A stretch of 64,000 bases of DNA from Desulfarculaceae bacterium (GTDB taxonomy: Bacteria; Desulfobacterota; Desulfarculia; Desulfarculales; Desulfarculaceae). Where the stretch lies: assembly GCA_021737145.1 (NCBI GenBank), contig JAIPEN010000003.1, positions 62,001-126,000 on the forward strand, read 5' to 3'. Every line of letters begins with the position of its first letter. Positions within the stretch are counted from its first letter, which is position 1. This document shows, one piece after another, positions 25,163 through 32,817 of this stretch. Position numbers and translations under genes: made by a program. Below the pieces are notes generated by a model that was not told the origin of the DNA, made no database searches, and worked only from the letters and a program-made list of their open reading frames with translations.

Positions 25163-26203
25163 TTAGTTGGAGGAGATCGACTTGAGGTAAGCGAACATGG
25201 AGTCGATTATCTCCTTGCACATGGGAGACATCTTCTCCATGTCCTTGGCCACCTCCATGCCCATCTTCTTGGCCTTTTGCTCGTCCTCGGGGGTGAGCTT
25301 CTGCAGGACCAGGCCGTACTTGGCCATCTTTTTCAGGGCCTGGCGGTGATGGGTATCGGCGATGAACAAATCCAGGGCCATGTAGGAGTTAACCGCGGTT
25401 TGCAGGGCCGCCTGCAGGTCCGGCGGGAGCTTGTTCCAGGCCTTGAGGCTGACCATCACGTCGCGGGCGGCGGTGTAGGAGTGGATGCCGGGATACTGGA
25501 CGTACTTAGTGACCTCGTGCAGCTTGGCGTCCAGGTTTTCCATGGGGCCCACGAACTCGCAGGCGTCGATGATGCCGGTGTTCAGAGCAGAATAAATCTC
25601 CGCGCCCGGAATCTTCACCACCGAGGCGCCCAGCTTTTCGAACATGAGGGTGGTGGGGCCGGGGAGGCTCCGGATCTTGAGGCCCTTGAAGTCATCTATG
25701 CGGGCCAGGGTCTTTTTGGACATGATGCACTCGGCCGAGACCACGTTCATGCCCAGGTGCAGCAGGCCCATCTTCTTGTAGTACTTGTTCATGATCTTCT
25801 GGCCGCCGCCGGTGTAGTACCAGCCGGGCATCTGCCAGATCTCGGTGAAGAGCATGGGCGGGGGCTGCACCGGCAGGGTGAAGCCCATGTCCTTGCCGCC
25901 CAGATAGCTGGCGGTGTGGATACAGCCGTGGATCAATCCCTTGGACATGGCGTCGAACACCTGGGGGTCGGGCACCAGGGAGTTGCCGGGATGCAGCTTG
26001 ATGATGAGCCGGCCGTTGGTGGCCTTGGCCAACGTGGCAAAGACCTGGACGGCGGTCTTGTACATATCCGCATTGGGCATGGCATAGGTCTGCCAATTCA
26101 TCTTGTAGACTTTTTTGGATGCCGCTTGGGACACCAACGGCTGGCAGAGCAGGACGGTTAAGGCCAATAGCAGGGCGACTACGAGTCCGTGTCTTCTTCT
26201 CAC
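25163..26203 (-). CDS. dctP: TRAP solute-binding protein, DctP family
   Basis: 346 residues from a GTG preceded by GGAGAG. Signal peptide about residues 1-28 (cleavage after SQA). The ligand segment DDFKGLKIRSLPGPTTLMFEKLGAS holds the conserved Arg, followed by IPGAEIYSALNTGIIDACEFVGP. It belongs to the DctP7-like branch with the IDACEF motif. The operon couples it to cysteine desulfidase, RidA and a thiazoline-carboxylate hydrolase-family protein, so a cysteine-derived or cyclic sulfur amino acid is the inferred ligand; the carboxylate-binding Arg is compatible. Confidence 0.92.
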   Translation of the reverse strand: MRRRHGLVVALLLALTVLLCQPLVSQAASKKVYKMNWQTYAMPNADMYKTAVQVFATLAKATNGRLIIKLHPGNSLVPDPQVFDAMSKGLIHGCIHTASYLGGKDMGFTLPVQPPPMLFTEIWQMPGWYYTGGGQKIMNKYYKKMGLLHLGMNVVSAECIMSKKTLARIDDFKGLKIRSLPGPTTLMFEKLGASVVKIPGAEIYSALNTGIIDACEFVGPMENLDAKLHEVTKYVQYPGIHSYTAARDVMVSLKAWNKLPPDLQAALQTAVNSYMALDLFIADTHHRQALKKMAKYGLVLQKLTPEDEQKAKKMGMEVAKDMEKMSPMCKEIIDSMFAYLKSISSN

Positions 26204-26248
26204 GACATCTCTCCTTATCTTTCGCTTTAGTTCACAAAGAGGTTAGGG

Positions 26249-27130
26249 CTATGAGCCGGCGCCCGCGATCACCATTTCCTCGAGGGGGAGCCTCTTGGAC
26301 TTGATGGAACCGACCGCGGTCCAGCCGATGGCCACGTGCATGCACTGCTTGATGTAGGGGGGCAGACCGTATTTGGTTTGGAAGTTGTTGGCGGTCTTTT
26401 CGGTGCAGGAGAGCCAGACCCCGCCCAGCCCGATGGCGTGGGCCATGAGCAGCATGTGATCGCCCGCCGCCGCGCAGTCCAACATCAGGTTGTGCTTGAC
26501 CAGCTTGTCGTGGGCCACCGTGGAGTAGATGCGCTCGTCGTAGCAGATTACGATCAGCACGCAGCTGTCCATGGGGGTGGGGATGTCGCTCCAGACCATC
26601 TTGGCCTCTTTGACGTCGCGGATGACCACGAAGCGCACCGGGCTCAGGTTGCAGCCGGTGGGGGCCGCCCTGCCCGCCTCCAGGACCTTGGTGATCATCT
26701 CCTCGGGCACCTGCTTGCCCTGCACCCAGTCCCGGATGGACCTGCGCTCCCAGATGAGCTTTTTGACCACCTGCATTTCCTGCTCATCAAAGGGGGCGGG
26801 CAGGTCGCAGGCCAGCTCCGGCTTGCCGCCGGAACGCAGGGTCCGGGCCGCTTGAACGTTTTCCATGACCCAGTCGAGGTCATCCCCCTCCATGGTCAGG
26901 CCGCGTTCCTGCCAGACGTCGAGAATCAGCTCCACTTGCAGCCCGAAGGATTTGGGCAACTCTTTTCGGCCCAAGAGGATCGGATACAGCTCGCATTCAA
27001 TGGAATGATGGGTGCGCTCGCGCAAAAGAGCCCGCAGGCAGGTGGGATCCATCTCCATCAGATCCTCCCTGGTGTAGGGCTCGGACATCACCTTGAATAC
27101 GGTTACTCCCTCTAACTCCGCTTTAGACAT
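26249..27130 (-). CDS. Nitroreductase-fold flavoprotein with an N-terminal extension
   Basis: About 293 residues from the ATG reading MSKAELEG, with AGGGAG seven nt upstream. The C-terminal 180 residues are a nitroreductase domain: ERRSIRDW (FMN phosphate contact), EAGRAAPTGCNLSPVRFVVIRD, and GLGGVWLSCTEKTANNF near the C-terminus. The first 110 residues form a helical extension of unknown role. Family members reduce nitro groups or quinones, but also oxidise thiazolines to thiazoles (McbC/SagB-type). Lying between the thiazoline-carboxylate hydrolase-like gene and a TRAP binding protein, a redox step on a sulfur heterocycle is an attractive but unproven idea. Confidence 0.82.
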   Translation of the reverse strand: MSKAELEGVTVFKVMSEPYTREDLMEMDPTCLRALLRERTHHSIECELYPILLGRKELPKSFGLQVELILDVWQERGLTMEGDDLDWVMENVQAARTLRSGGKPELACDLPAPFDEQEMQVVKKLIWERRSIRDWVQGKQVPEEMITKVLEAGRAAPTGCNLSPVRFVVIRDVKEAKMVWSDIPTPMDSCVLIVICYDERIYSTVAHDKLVKHNLMLDCAAAGDHMLLMAHAIGLGGVWLSCTEKTANNFQTKYGLPPYIKQCMHVAIGWTAVGSIKSKRLPLEEMVIAGAGS

Positions 27131-27167
27131 TGGTAGACTCCCTAAAAAGTTCCTCGAGAAAAGCTTG

Positions 27168-27644
27168 TCAGTCGTTTTGCAAGCTAAGACGAAAATCACA
27201 GACCGGAGCGCCTTCCATGCGGGTCATGGTGCGCTCCAGCTTCATCTTGGGGTTGAAGCCCTCGACCATGGCGAAATCCCGGGCGCAGGAAAGCTGATAT
27301 CCCAGGTCCGCCATGCCCAGGCGGGCGTACATGTCAGCGTAGGCACAGTGGGTGACGTTCCACTCGTAGGCGTCATCGGTCTGCTTGACCACATCGAACT
27401 GGTAGCCGTCGCCGGCGGACCAGGCCTCCAGGGCGGTGACGAAGTGCCCCACCGAATCACCCCCCACCAGCTCGGCCGCGGCCTTGCCGCTCTGATGAGC
27501 CAGATCTTCAATGACCGGCTGGAGAATGGCCAGGGCTTCCTCGGTCCCCAGCTTCTCGGCAAAGGCCCGGATTATGGGCGCCGCGATGAGCGCCTCGATC
27601 TCCCGGCGGGTCAGGATGTTCACTTGCTGAATATCGTTAGCCAT
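27168..27644 (-). CDS. L-2-amino-thiazoline-4-carboxylic acid hydrolase family protein
   Basis: 158 residues. The C-terminal CDFRLS motif and the central VTHCAYADMYARLGMADLGYQLSCARDFAMVEGF region are those of the ATC hydrolase family (PF14196). The characterised Pseudomonas enzyme opens the ring of L-2-amino-thiazoline-4-carboxylate to N- or S-carbamoyl-cysteine. Conserved Cys residues (in THCAYAD, LSCARD, CDFR) are seen. Many family members in anaerobes are untested, so the exact substrate is open. It is the second gene of an operon that ends in L-cysteine desulfidase and RidA, which supports a cysteine-yielding role. A GGGAAGG ribosome site precedes the ATG. Confidence 0.82.
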   Translation of the reverse strand: MANDIQQVNILTRREIEALIAAPIIRAFAEKLGTEEALAILQPVIEDLAHQSGKAAAELVGGDSVGHFVTALEAWSAGDGYQFDVVKQTDDAYEWNVTHCAYADMYARLGMADLGYQLSCARDFAMVEGFNPKMKLERTMTRMEGAPVCDFRLSLQND

Positions 27645-27707
27645 GTGGCGTACCTTCCCAGTGAAGAATTGAGCATGGTCCCAAAGCGCCGTGCCGCTGA
27701 CCGGCGG

Positions 27708-28403
27708 TCAGCTGTTGGCGCTGAACGTGCTGTCTCTTATCAGCCGCAGGTATTGACGGTTGTGCAGGCGGATATAATCGACCGCGCTCTCGCGGTCTCT
27801 TTTGCGAAAGGCCTCGCAGATTTTGGAAAACTGATTCACATGCCCCAGGTTCCACCCGGAAAGGGGCACCGTGGCCCGGCAAAAACGCAGGCAACGGCTG
27901 TGCAGGTTGTTCAACACCTTTTCCAAAACCGGATTGTGGGCGGCCTGCCATATGGCGCAGTGGAGCTTGATGTCCAGTTCGGTAATTTCCTTGAAGCTCT
28001 CCATCCGGCTCTTTTCATTGCGCAGGTCTTCATGCTCCTTGGCCACCCGCTCCAATTCGGCGGCCAGAAGCTCAAGCTCCTGGACCTGTTCTTCGGTTAT
28101 GCGCAGGGCCGCCAAAGAGCAGGCCAGCGCCTCCAGGTCCAGCTTGACTTCATAGACATGGGCGATCTCATTGGCATCGATGTGGCTGACCACCGTGCCG
28201 AAACGGGGCACGGTTCGGACCAAATCCATTTCTTCCAAACGCAGGATGGCCGCTTTCAAGGGCGGGCGGCTCACCTTCAGCTCGGCGCACAGGTCCTTTT
28301 CCACCAGAACCGCCTCGGGCGGATACTCCAGAGAGAGTATGCGCTCCCGCAAAATCTGATAGACTTTTTCCCCCAGGCTGTTGGACTCGGACTTTTTTGT
28401 CAC
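27708..28403 (-). CDS. GntR family regulator, FCD subfamily
   Basis: 231 residues from a GTG start with GGAGG seven nt upstream. The winged helix (about 10-75) shows EKVYQILRERILSLEYPPEAVLVEKDLCAELKVSRPPLKAAI, quoted here only as landmarks LEYPPE and KVSRPPLKAAI, then RTVPRFGTVVS. The FCD domain follows, with possible metal-binding His residues (DIKLHCAIW, NLHSRC, RLHNRQYL). It heads the cysteine/thiazoline operon and lies just downstream of a consensus promoter and a tandem 12-bp repeat that is probably its operator. Confidence 0.9.
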   Translation of the reverse strand: MTKKSESNSLGEKVYQILRERILSLEYPPEAVLVEKDLCAELKVSRPPLKAAILRLEEMDLVRTVPRFGTVVSHIDANEIAHVYEVKLDLEALACSLAALRITEEQVQELELLAAELERVAKEHEDLRNEKSRMESFKEITELDIKLHCAIWQAAHNPVLEKVLNNLHSRCLRFCRATVPLSGWNLGHVNQFSKICEAFRKRDRESAVDYIRLHNRQYLRLIRDSTFSANS

Positions 28404-28460
28404 CCTTCGTCCTCCTTAACCGTCTCAATTGACAGGCTTTAAATGACGTAATGCCTGGTC

Positions 28461-28484
28461 TGGTATTATCAGTGGTGTTATCTG
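28461..28484 (-). promoter_or_regulatory. Tandem 12-bp direct repeat, likely GntR operator
   Basis: TGGTATTATCAG and TGGTGTTATCTG stand head to tail (10 of 12 identical). Each resembles the TGGTNNNACCA core of FadR-type operators with a degenerate right half. They fall about 10-33 nt downstream of the predicted transcription start of the gntR operon, a position suited to repression. Confidence 0.5.
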
Positions 28485-28500
28485 TAAAATTACTAATGAC

Positions 28501-28529
28501 CTTATAAGTGGTGACTCCTCTGATGTCAA
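28501..28529 (-). promoter_or_regulatory. Sigma-70-type promoter of the gntR/ATC hydrolase/TRAP operon
   Basis: On the minus strand TTGACA (28524-28529) is followed after exactly 17 nt by TATAAG (28501-28506), near-perfect consensus. Predicted start about 28494, leaving a leader of about 90 nt that contains the tandem repeats. Confidence 0.7.
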
Positions 28530-29000
28530 CAGGAAAATTCGGGGATGTCTCTAGGCCCGCCGGTTTGGGCAAGGGAAAAACCAAACAGGACATATGAGGC
28601 CGTGGCGGCGCCTGGGCCGAAGAATGGAACGGAACAGGTAGCAAAAGTCGTATCTTGTCCCAGAGGCTTTAACCCGGTTTTGGCCGGTTTTTACCCCTTT
28701 TTGCCGAGTAAACTGTAGCCAGAACTGTAGCCGAAGACCCTACGGGTGAAACATTCGAGGCCTGGGTACATTGGCATTGGTGACTACACCACAGTAGCGC
28801 CCAAGCGTTTTCCAGCTGTTTTCGCACAAATCACTCAACCAGCCACGGCGAGCACAAGGGGTTCCTGCGCCATCTTCCCATTGACAAATGGTGATTTAAT
28901 TTGGTAACCCATTACCCATAGTCAGACTAGCTTGGGTGGCCGGAGGCAGGAATGACCGCTCAATACATTGCAAGGTGTTTGCCCCCCCTTGAGGCTCGCC
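28530..29000. other. Intergenic region between the gntR operon and the TAXI permease
   Basis: No gene is supported. Between about 28640 and 28860 lies unusual sequence including a spaced direct repeat AACTGTAGCC (28711-28720 and 28723-28732). This could be a decayed remnant of an integrated element, but no recombinase reading frame survives. The rightward promoter for the TAXI genes should lie here; none could be fixed by eye. Confidence 0.45.
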
Positions 29001-30869
29001 GTGAATCGTAGCATCGGCATCGCGGCGGACCTGCTCTGCGCGGGGCTGGCCGTATTCGCGGTGGTGGTGGCCGCCATCGGCGTATTCGACATGGTGGTGG
29101 TCTCGGGGCTAACCGTGCTGCTGGGCCTGTTGGTGTGCGTCTTCCGCCTGGAACAGGGCAAGAGTCAGCAAGCGGCCAACCCGCCGCGCCTGGCCCTGCA
29201 CGGTCTGATGGCCCTCGCCCTGGTCTACATCTTCTGGGAGTGGGGCCTGGTGATGTTCGAGCAGGAGATCAACATCATCGACATAAGCCTATGGCGCAAC
29301 GCCTTTGCCTGGGTCTCCATCGCCCTGATCAGCTATCTGTCTTACCGCTTTTTCGGCATCCCCATGCTGGCGGTTCTTGCCCTGTCCGCCGCCTATCTGC
29401 TGTTGCCCCCGGCCATCGGAGGGTCAGGGGTGGGCTGGAAGCACGCCATGGAAAACCTGTGGTTTTCCACCGACGGGGTTTTCGGCCGCCCGGTGGAGGT
29501 GGTGAGCCGCACGGTGCTGGTGTTCATCGTGTTCGGCGCGGTGTTGCAGCAATCAGGCGCGGGTGCGGTGTTGTTGCGCATAGCCATGGCGGCCACTGGC
29601 CGTTTTGCCGGGGGGCCCGCCCACGCCGCCGTGGCCGCATCGGCCCTGTTCGGTTCCCTGTCCGGCACCGCCGTGGCCAACGTGGTGTCCACCGGGGTGT
29701 TCACCATACCCATCATCAAGAAGATTGGGTTCAAGCCGGCCTTCGCCGGCGCGGTGGAGGCGGCGGCTTCCACCGGCGGGCAAATCATGCCCCCGGTGAT
29801 GGGCGTGGTGGCCTTCCTCATGGCCGATATTACCGGCATCCCCTACCTCAAGATAATCGTCGCCGCCCTGATTCCCTCGATCATGTACTACAGCTCCCTG
29901 TTCATCGTGGTGTTCATCGAGGCCAAAAGGCTGGGAGTGGCAGCCTTGCCCCGAGACCAACGGATCAAGCTCACCAGAGACGATATGATCAAGAGCCTGG
30001 CCCTGGTGGTCCCCCTGGGGGTCATCATCGCGGTTTTGATCACCGGCCGCACGGCGCAGAACGCGGGGTTCTATGCTCTCATAAGCGCGTTTGTTCTCTG
30101 TCTGTTGCTGTTCCCCGATTTCCGGCACCCCGCCAAATGGTGGCGCGCCCTGGTCGATTCAGGCAAAACCTGCGCCGTGTTGATGGTCATCGTCAGCGCC
30201 ATCGGATTTGTAATCGGGGTCATCAACATGACCGGCATCGGCCTCATGTTCGCCGAGGCGGTGCTGTCGGTGGCTTCCAGCGACCTTTGGCTGGCCCTGA
30301 TCTTCGTCATGCTCTCCTGCCTGGTGATGGGTATGGGCGTGCCCACGGGCGCGGCCTACCTGATGATAGCCATCGTGCTGGGGCCGGTGCTGCACAAGCT
30401 GGGGCTTTCGCTGATGGCGGCCCATTTGTTCGTGGTCTACTTCGGGGTGCTCAGCGTGGTCACCCCGCCGGTGGCCCTGGCGGCCTTCGCCGCCGCCCCC
30501 ATCGCCGACGCCAACCCCATGGAGACGGGATTGCAGGCCACCCGCCTGTCCATCGCCGGTTTCATCATCCCCTATCTGTTCGTCTTCCACCCGGACATCC
30601 TGCTGGTGGTCGGAGAGTTCAATTTCGTCGGCCTGCTCTGGGCCTTGTTCGTATTCTTCGTGTCCACCTGGGGCATAGCCACGGGGCTGGGCGGCTGGGA
30701 ATGGAACAAGCTGCCCCTGTGGCAACGGGCGGCGCGGCTGTTGTCGGCGGTCCTGCTTATCGTGCCGGGAGTGCCTTCCGGCCTGGCCGGCGGCGTGCTC
30801 CTGGCCGTATGCCTGGTACTAAATTTACGGTCCAGGCGCGGACCGCAATACTCATCGGTTCACCAATAA
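29001..30869 (+). CDS. TRAP transporter fused permease, TAXI type (DctQM fusion)
   Basis: About 622 residues from a GTG with TTGAGG six nt upstream; an upstream in-frame TTG is weaker. The N-terminal part (about 1-120) has four hydrophobic segments equivalent to DctQ, and the rest is a 12-segment DctM-like transporter: AASALFGSLSGTAVANVVSTG, EAAASTGGQIMPPVMGVVAFLMA, MGMGVPTGAAYLM, and VTPPVALAAFAAAPIADANPM. This is the 4TM/12TM fusion used with TAXI binding proteins. The binding-protein gene follows after 11 nt. Cargo is unknown; TAXI systems take up glutamate, other carboxylates and probably aromatic or sulfonated acids. Confidence 0.94.
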   Translation: MNRSIGIAADLLCAGLAVFAVVVAAIGVFDMVVVSGLTVLLGLLVCVFRLEQGKSQQAANPPRLALHGLMALALVYIFWEWGLVMFEQEINIIDISLWRNAFAWVSIALISYLSYRFFGIPMLAVLALSAAYLLLPPAIGGSGVGWKHAMENLWFSTDGVFGRPVEVVSRTVLVFIVFGAVLQQSGAGAVLLRIAMAATGRFAGGPAHAAVAASALFGSLSGTAVANVVSTGVFTIPIIKKIGFKPAFAGAVEAAASTGGQIMPPVMGVVAFLMADITGIPYLKIIVAALIPSIMYYSSLFIVVFIEAKRLGVAALPRDQRIKLTRDDMIKSLALVVPLGVIIAVLITGRTAQNAGFYALISAFVLCLLLFPDFRHPAKWWRALVDSGKTCAVLMVIVSAIGFVIGVINMTGIGLMFAEAVLSVASSDLWLALIFVMLSCLVMGMGVPTGAAYLMIAIVLGPVLHKLGLSLMAAHLFVVYFGVLSVVTPPVALAAFAAAPIADANPMETGLQATRLSIAGFIIPYLFVFHPDILLVVGEFNFVGLLWALFVFFVSTWGIATGLGGWEWNKLPLWQRAARLLSAVLLIVPGVPSGLAGGVLLAVCLVLNLRSRRGPQYSSVHQ

Positions 30870-30880
30870 AGGAGGGGAGC

Positions 30881-31897
30881 ATGAGCAAAAAACTTATCTG
30901 GGCGATGATCCTGATCGGGGCCTTGGTCCTGGCCATGGCCGCACCGGCCCAGGCGGCCAGAACGCTCAAGATGGCCACCATAGCACCGGGTTCTTCGGCC
31001 TACCTGACCATGACCACCATGGCCACCATGATCAACCAGGCGCAGGACGCCCTTAACATCAAAGTCGATGCCACCGGCGCGGCCACCAAGCACCAGGTGG
31101 AGCTGGCCAAGGGCAAGATCGACATTTGCATGACCTCGCCGGTGATCTACTTCTTGATGAAGAAGCAAAAGGCCATGTACAAGAAGCTCAAGGACGCGCC
31201 GGCCCTGGCCAAGAATTTGCGGCTTCTGTTCTGGTTCCCCTATGGCCAGTATCACTTCGTGACCTACGCCAGCGCCGGCATCAAGCAGCTCAAGGACATC
31301 AAGGGCAAGCGCGTCTTTTTGGGCCCTCCCGGCGGCGGGGCCTGGAACGCGGCGCGCGAATGGGTGGCGGTCACCACCGGCTATAAGCCCAACAAGGACT
31401 TCGACAACGTCAAGGGCAGCTGGTCCTCGGCTTTCCAGGGCTTCCAGGACCGCCAGTTCGACGTGTACGTGGCCGGCGGCATCGCCCCCTTCCCCCAGGT
31501 GGAGCAGTTGAGCCTGACCAACAAGCTGCATTTGCTGGGCCTGACCAAGAAGGAGTATGAGGCCAACCCGGCGGCTATAAAGGCCACCACCAAGGTCGGC
31601 CGCGAACTGGGCATTATCCCGGTGGGCATCTACGGCAAGGGCGTGGACAACCAGACCGACGTCTACACCCTGGGCTCCATCGTGGGCGTGTCGGTGAACA
31701 AGAAAATGGACGACAAGACCGCCTACGAGCTGACCAAGCTGTTTTGGGAGCAGGCCAAGAAGAACATCAAGACCCACCCTTGGCTCAAGCACCTATCCAT
31801 GAACTATGCGGTGCGCAACGGCGGCATGCAGCTGCACCCGGGGGCGGCCAAGTTCTATGAGGAGCAGGGAATCAAGATTCCCGCCGGCTCGAAGTAA
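30881..31897 (+). CDS. TAXI family TRAP solute-binding protein
   Basis: 338 residues; the ATG is preceded by GGAGGGGAGC. Signal peptide about 1-24 (cleavage after AQA). The mature start RTLKMATIAPGSSAYLTMTTMA has the TAXI pattern, in which a SxxY/G-rich loop contacts the ligand; RVFLGPPGGGAWNAAREW and GWxAFQxxQFDVYVAGG-like stretches match the family. It works with the fused permease just upstream. The gene is followed by a hairpin and then by a GntR regulator gene. Confidence 0.9.
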   Translation: MSKKLIWAMILIGALVLAMAAPAQAARTLKMATIAPGSSAYLTMTTMATMINQAQDALNIKVDATGAATKHQVELAKGKIDICMTSPVIYFLMKKQKAMYKKLKDAPALAKNLRLLFWFPYGQYHFVTYASAGIKQLKDIKGKRVFLGPPGGGAWNAAREWVAVTTGYKPNKDFDNVKGSWSSAFQGFQDRQFDVYVAGGIAPFPQVEQLSLTNKLHLLGLTKKEYEANPAAIKATTKVGRELGIIPVGIYGKGVDNQTDVYTLGSIVGVSVNKKMDDKTAYELTKLFWEQAKKNIKTHPWLKHLSMNYAVRNGGMQLHPGAAKFYEEQGIKIPAGSK

Positions 31898-31909
31898 AAC
31901 CAAGGTTCC

Positions 31910-31945
31910 GGTGGGGCGGGCCGCATGGGCGCGGCCGGCCCCGCC
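31910..31945 (+). repeat. GC-rich stem-loop after the TAXI binding-protein gene
   Basis: Two 15-nt arms (31910-31924 and 31931-31945) pair with one G-U and one mismatch around a 6-nt loop. There is no U-tract. It starts 13 nt after the stop codon and matches the hairpins behind the other binding-protein genes. Confidence 0.6.
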
Positions 31946-31989
31946 AGGGGCCGCTAACCTATGATCTTTGCTAGACTGCCGGACAAAGG

Positions 31990-32036
31990 GCGCTGGCTCG
32001 CGAGTCAGCGCTCCGAGACAGCGGCTGGTGGCAGCC
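31990..32036. promoter_or_regulatory. Two palindromes upstream of gntR, possible operator
   Basis: GCGCTGGCTCG (31990-32000) faces CGAGTCAGCGC (32001-32011), 10 of 11 pairs matching with no spacer, and GGCTG/CAGCC (32023-32036) follows. They lie 35-80 nt before the regulator start, so they could be its operator, or structured mRNA. Confidence 0.35.
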
Positions 32037-32070
32037 AGATCAATGTATTCCGTGGGGAGAGGTGCGGTTA

Positions 32071-32817
32071 ATGACATTCAAACCCATCGATAAATCGCGC
32101 CTTTTTTTGCAGGTGTCGCGCCAATTGCGCAAATCCATTTTCAATGGGGAATATCAGCCCGGCCAGAGGCTGCCCAATGAAAGGGAGCTGGCCGAGACCT
32201 TCGGCACCAGCCGGATCATCGTCCGGGAGGCGATCTGGGATCTCAAGAAATCAGGGCTGGTGGAGGTCAAAAGGGGCGCCCACGGCGGGGCCTTTGTCCA
32301 GGAGATGAGTCACGACGCGGTCGCCTCGGTGATGCGCGACATGGCCAGCCTGGGCAAGGTGAGGCCGGCCCACATCATCGAGGTGCGCCTGCTCATCGAG
32401 CCGGCGGTGGCGGCCCTGGCCGCGGAAAGGGCCGGCGAGGAAGACCTCGCCAAGATGAGCGAATACCTGGAGGTCGTCCCCAAACAACGAACCGATGAAT
32501 ACGTGCGTTGGCAAATAGGCTTCCACCGCATGGTGGGTCAAGCTTCGCAAAATCCCTTGTTCGCGATGCAGGTGAACATCTTCCTGGATTTCTCCGAAGA
32601 CATGATCCTGAACCTGCGGCAAAAAGACCGGGTCTATCACGGCACAAAAGCCCACCCGGCGATATTGGAAAAAATCGTCCAGCGGGACCCGGAGGGGGCG
32701 CAGCGCCTTTTGCACGATCACCTGCTGGAGATAAAACCGGTGTTTGACGACTGGGAAAAGAACTTCGGCAACAACGGGCTGGTGGATTCAGAGCCACGGC
32801 GCAAGGAGCAAGCATGA
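32071..32817 (+). CDS. GntR family regulator, FCD subfamily
   Basis: 248 residues from the ATG reading MTFKPIDKS; a GTG nine nt earlier is too close to the GGAGAGG ribosome site. The winged helix has QLRKSIFNGEYQPGQRLPNERE and ETFGTSRIIVREAIWDL, then the wing VKRGAHGGAFV. The FCD domain starts near HIIEVRLLIEPAVAAL. Its stop codon overlaps the start of the arylsulfotransferase-like gene (ATGA), so the two are translated together. It probably controls the TAXI transporter and that enzyme. Confidence 0.9.
   Translation: MTFKPIDKSRLFLQVSRQLRKSIFNGEYQPGQRLPNERELAETFGTSRIIVREAIWDLKKSGLVEVKRGAHGGAFVQEMSHDAVASVMRDMASLGKVRPAHIIEVRLLIEPAVAALAAERAGEEDLAKMSEYLEVVPKQRTDEYVRWQIGFHRMVGQASQNPLFAMQVNIFLDFSEDMILNLRQKDRVYHGTKAHPAILEKIVQRDPEGAQRLLHDHLLEIKPVFDDWEKNFGNNGLVDSEPRRKEQA

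Noticed and set aside
29135..30880. Long in-frame extension upstream of the TAXI binding-protein start
   Set aside because: It is an out-of-frame reading of the permease gene. A signal peptide and GGAGG at 30881 fix the true start.
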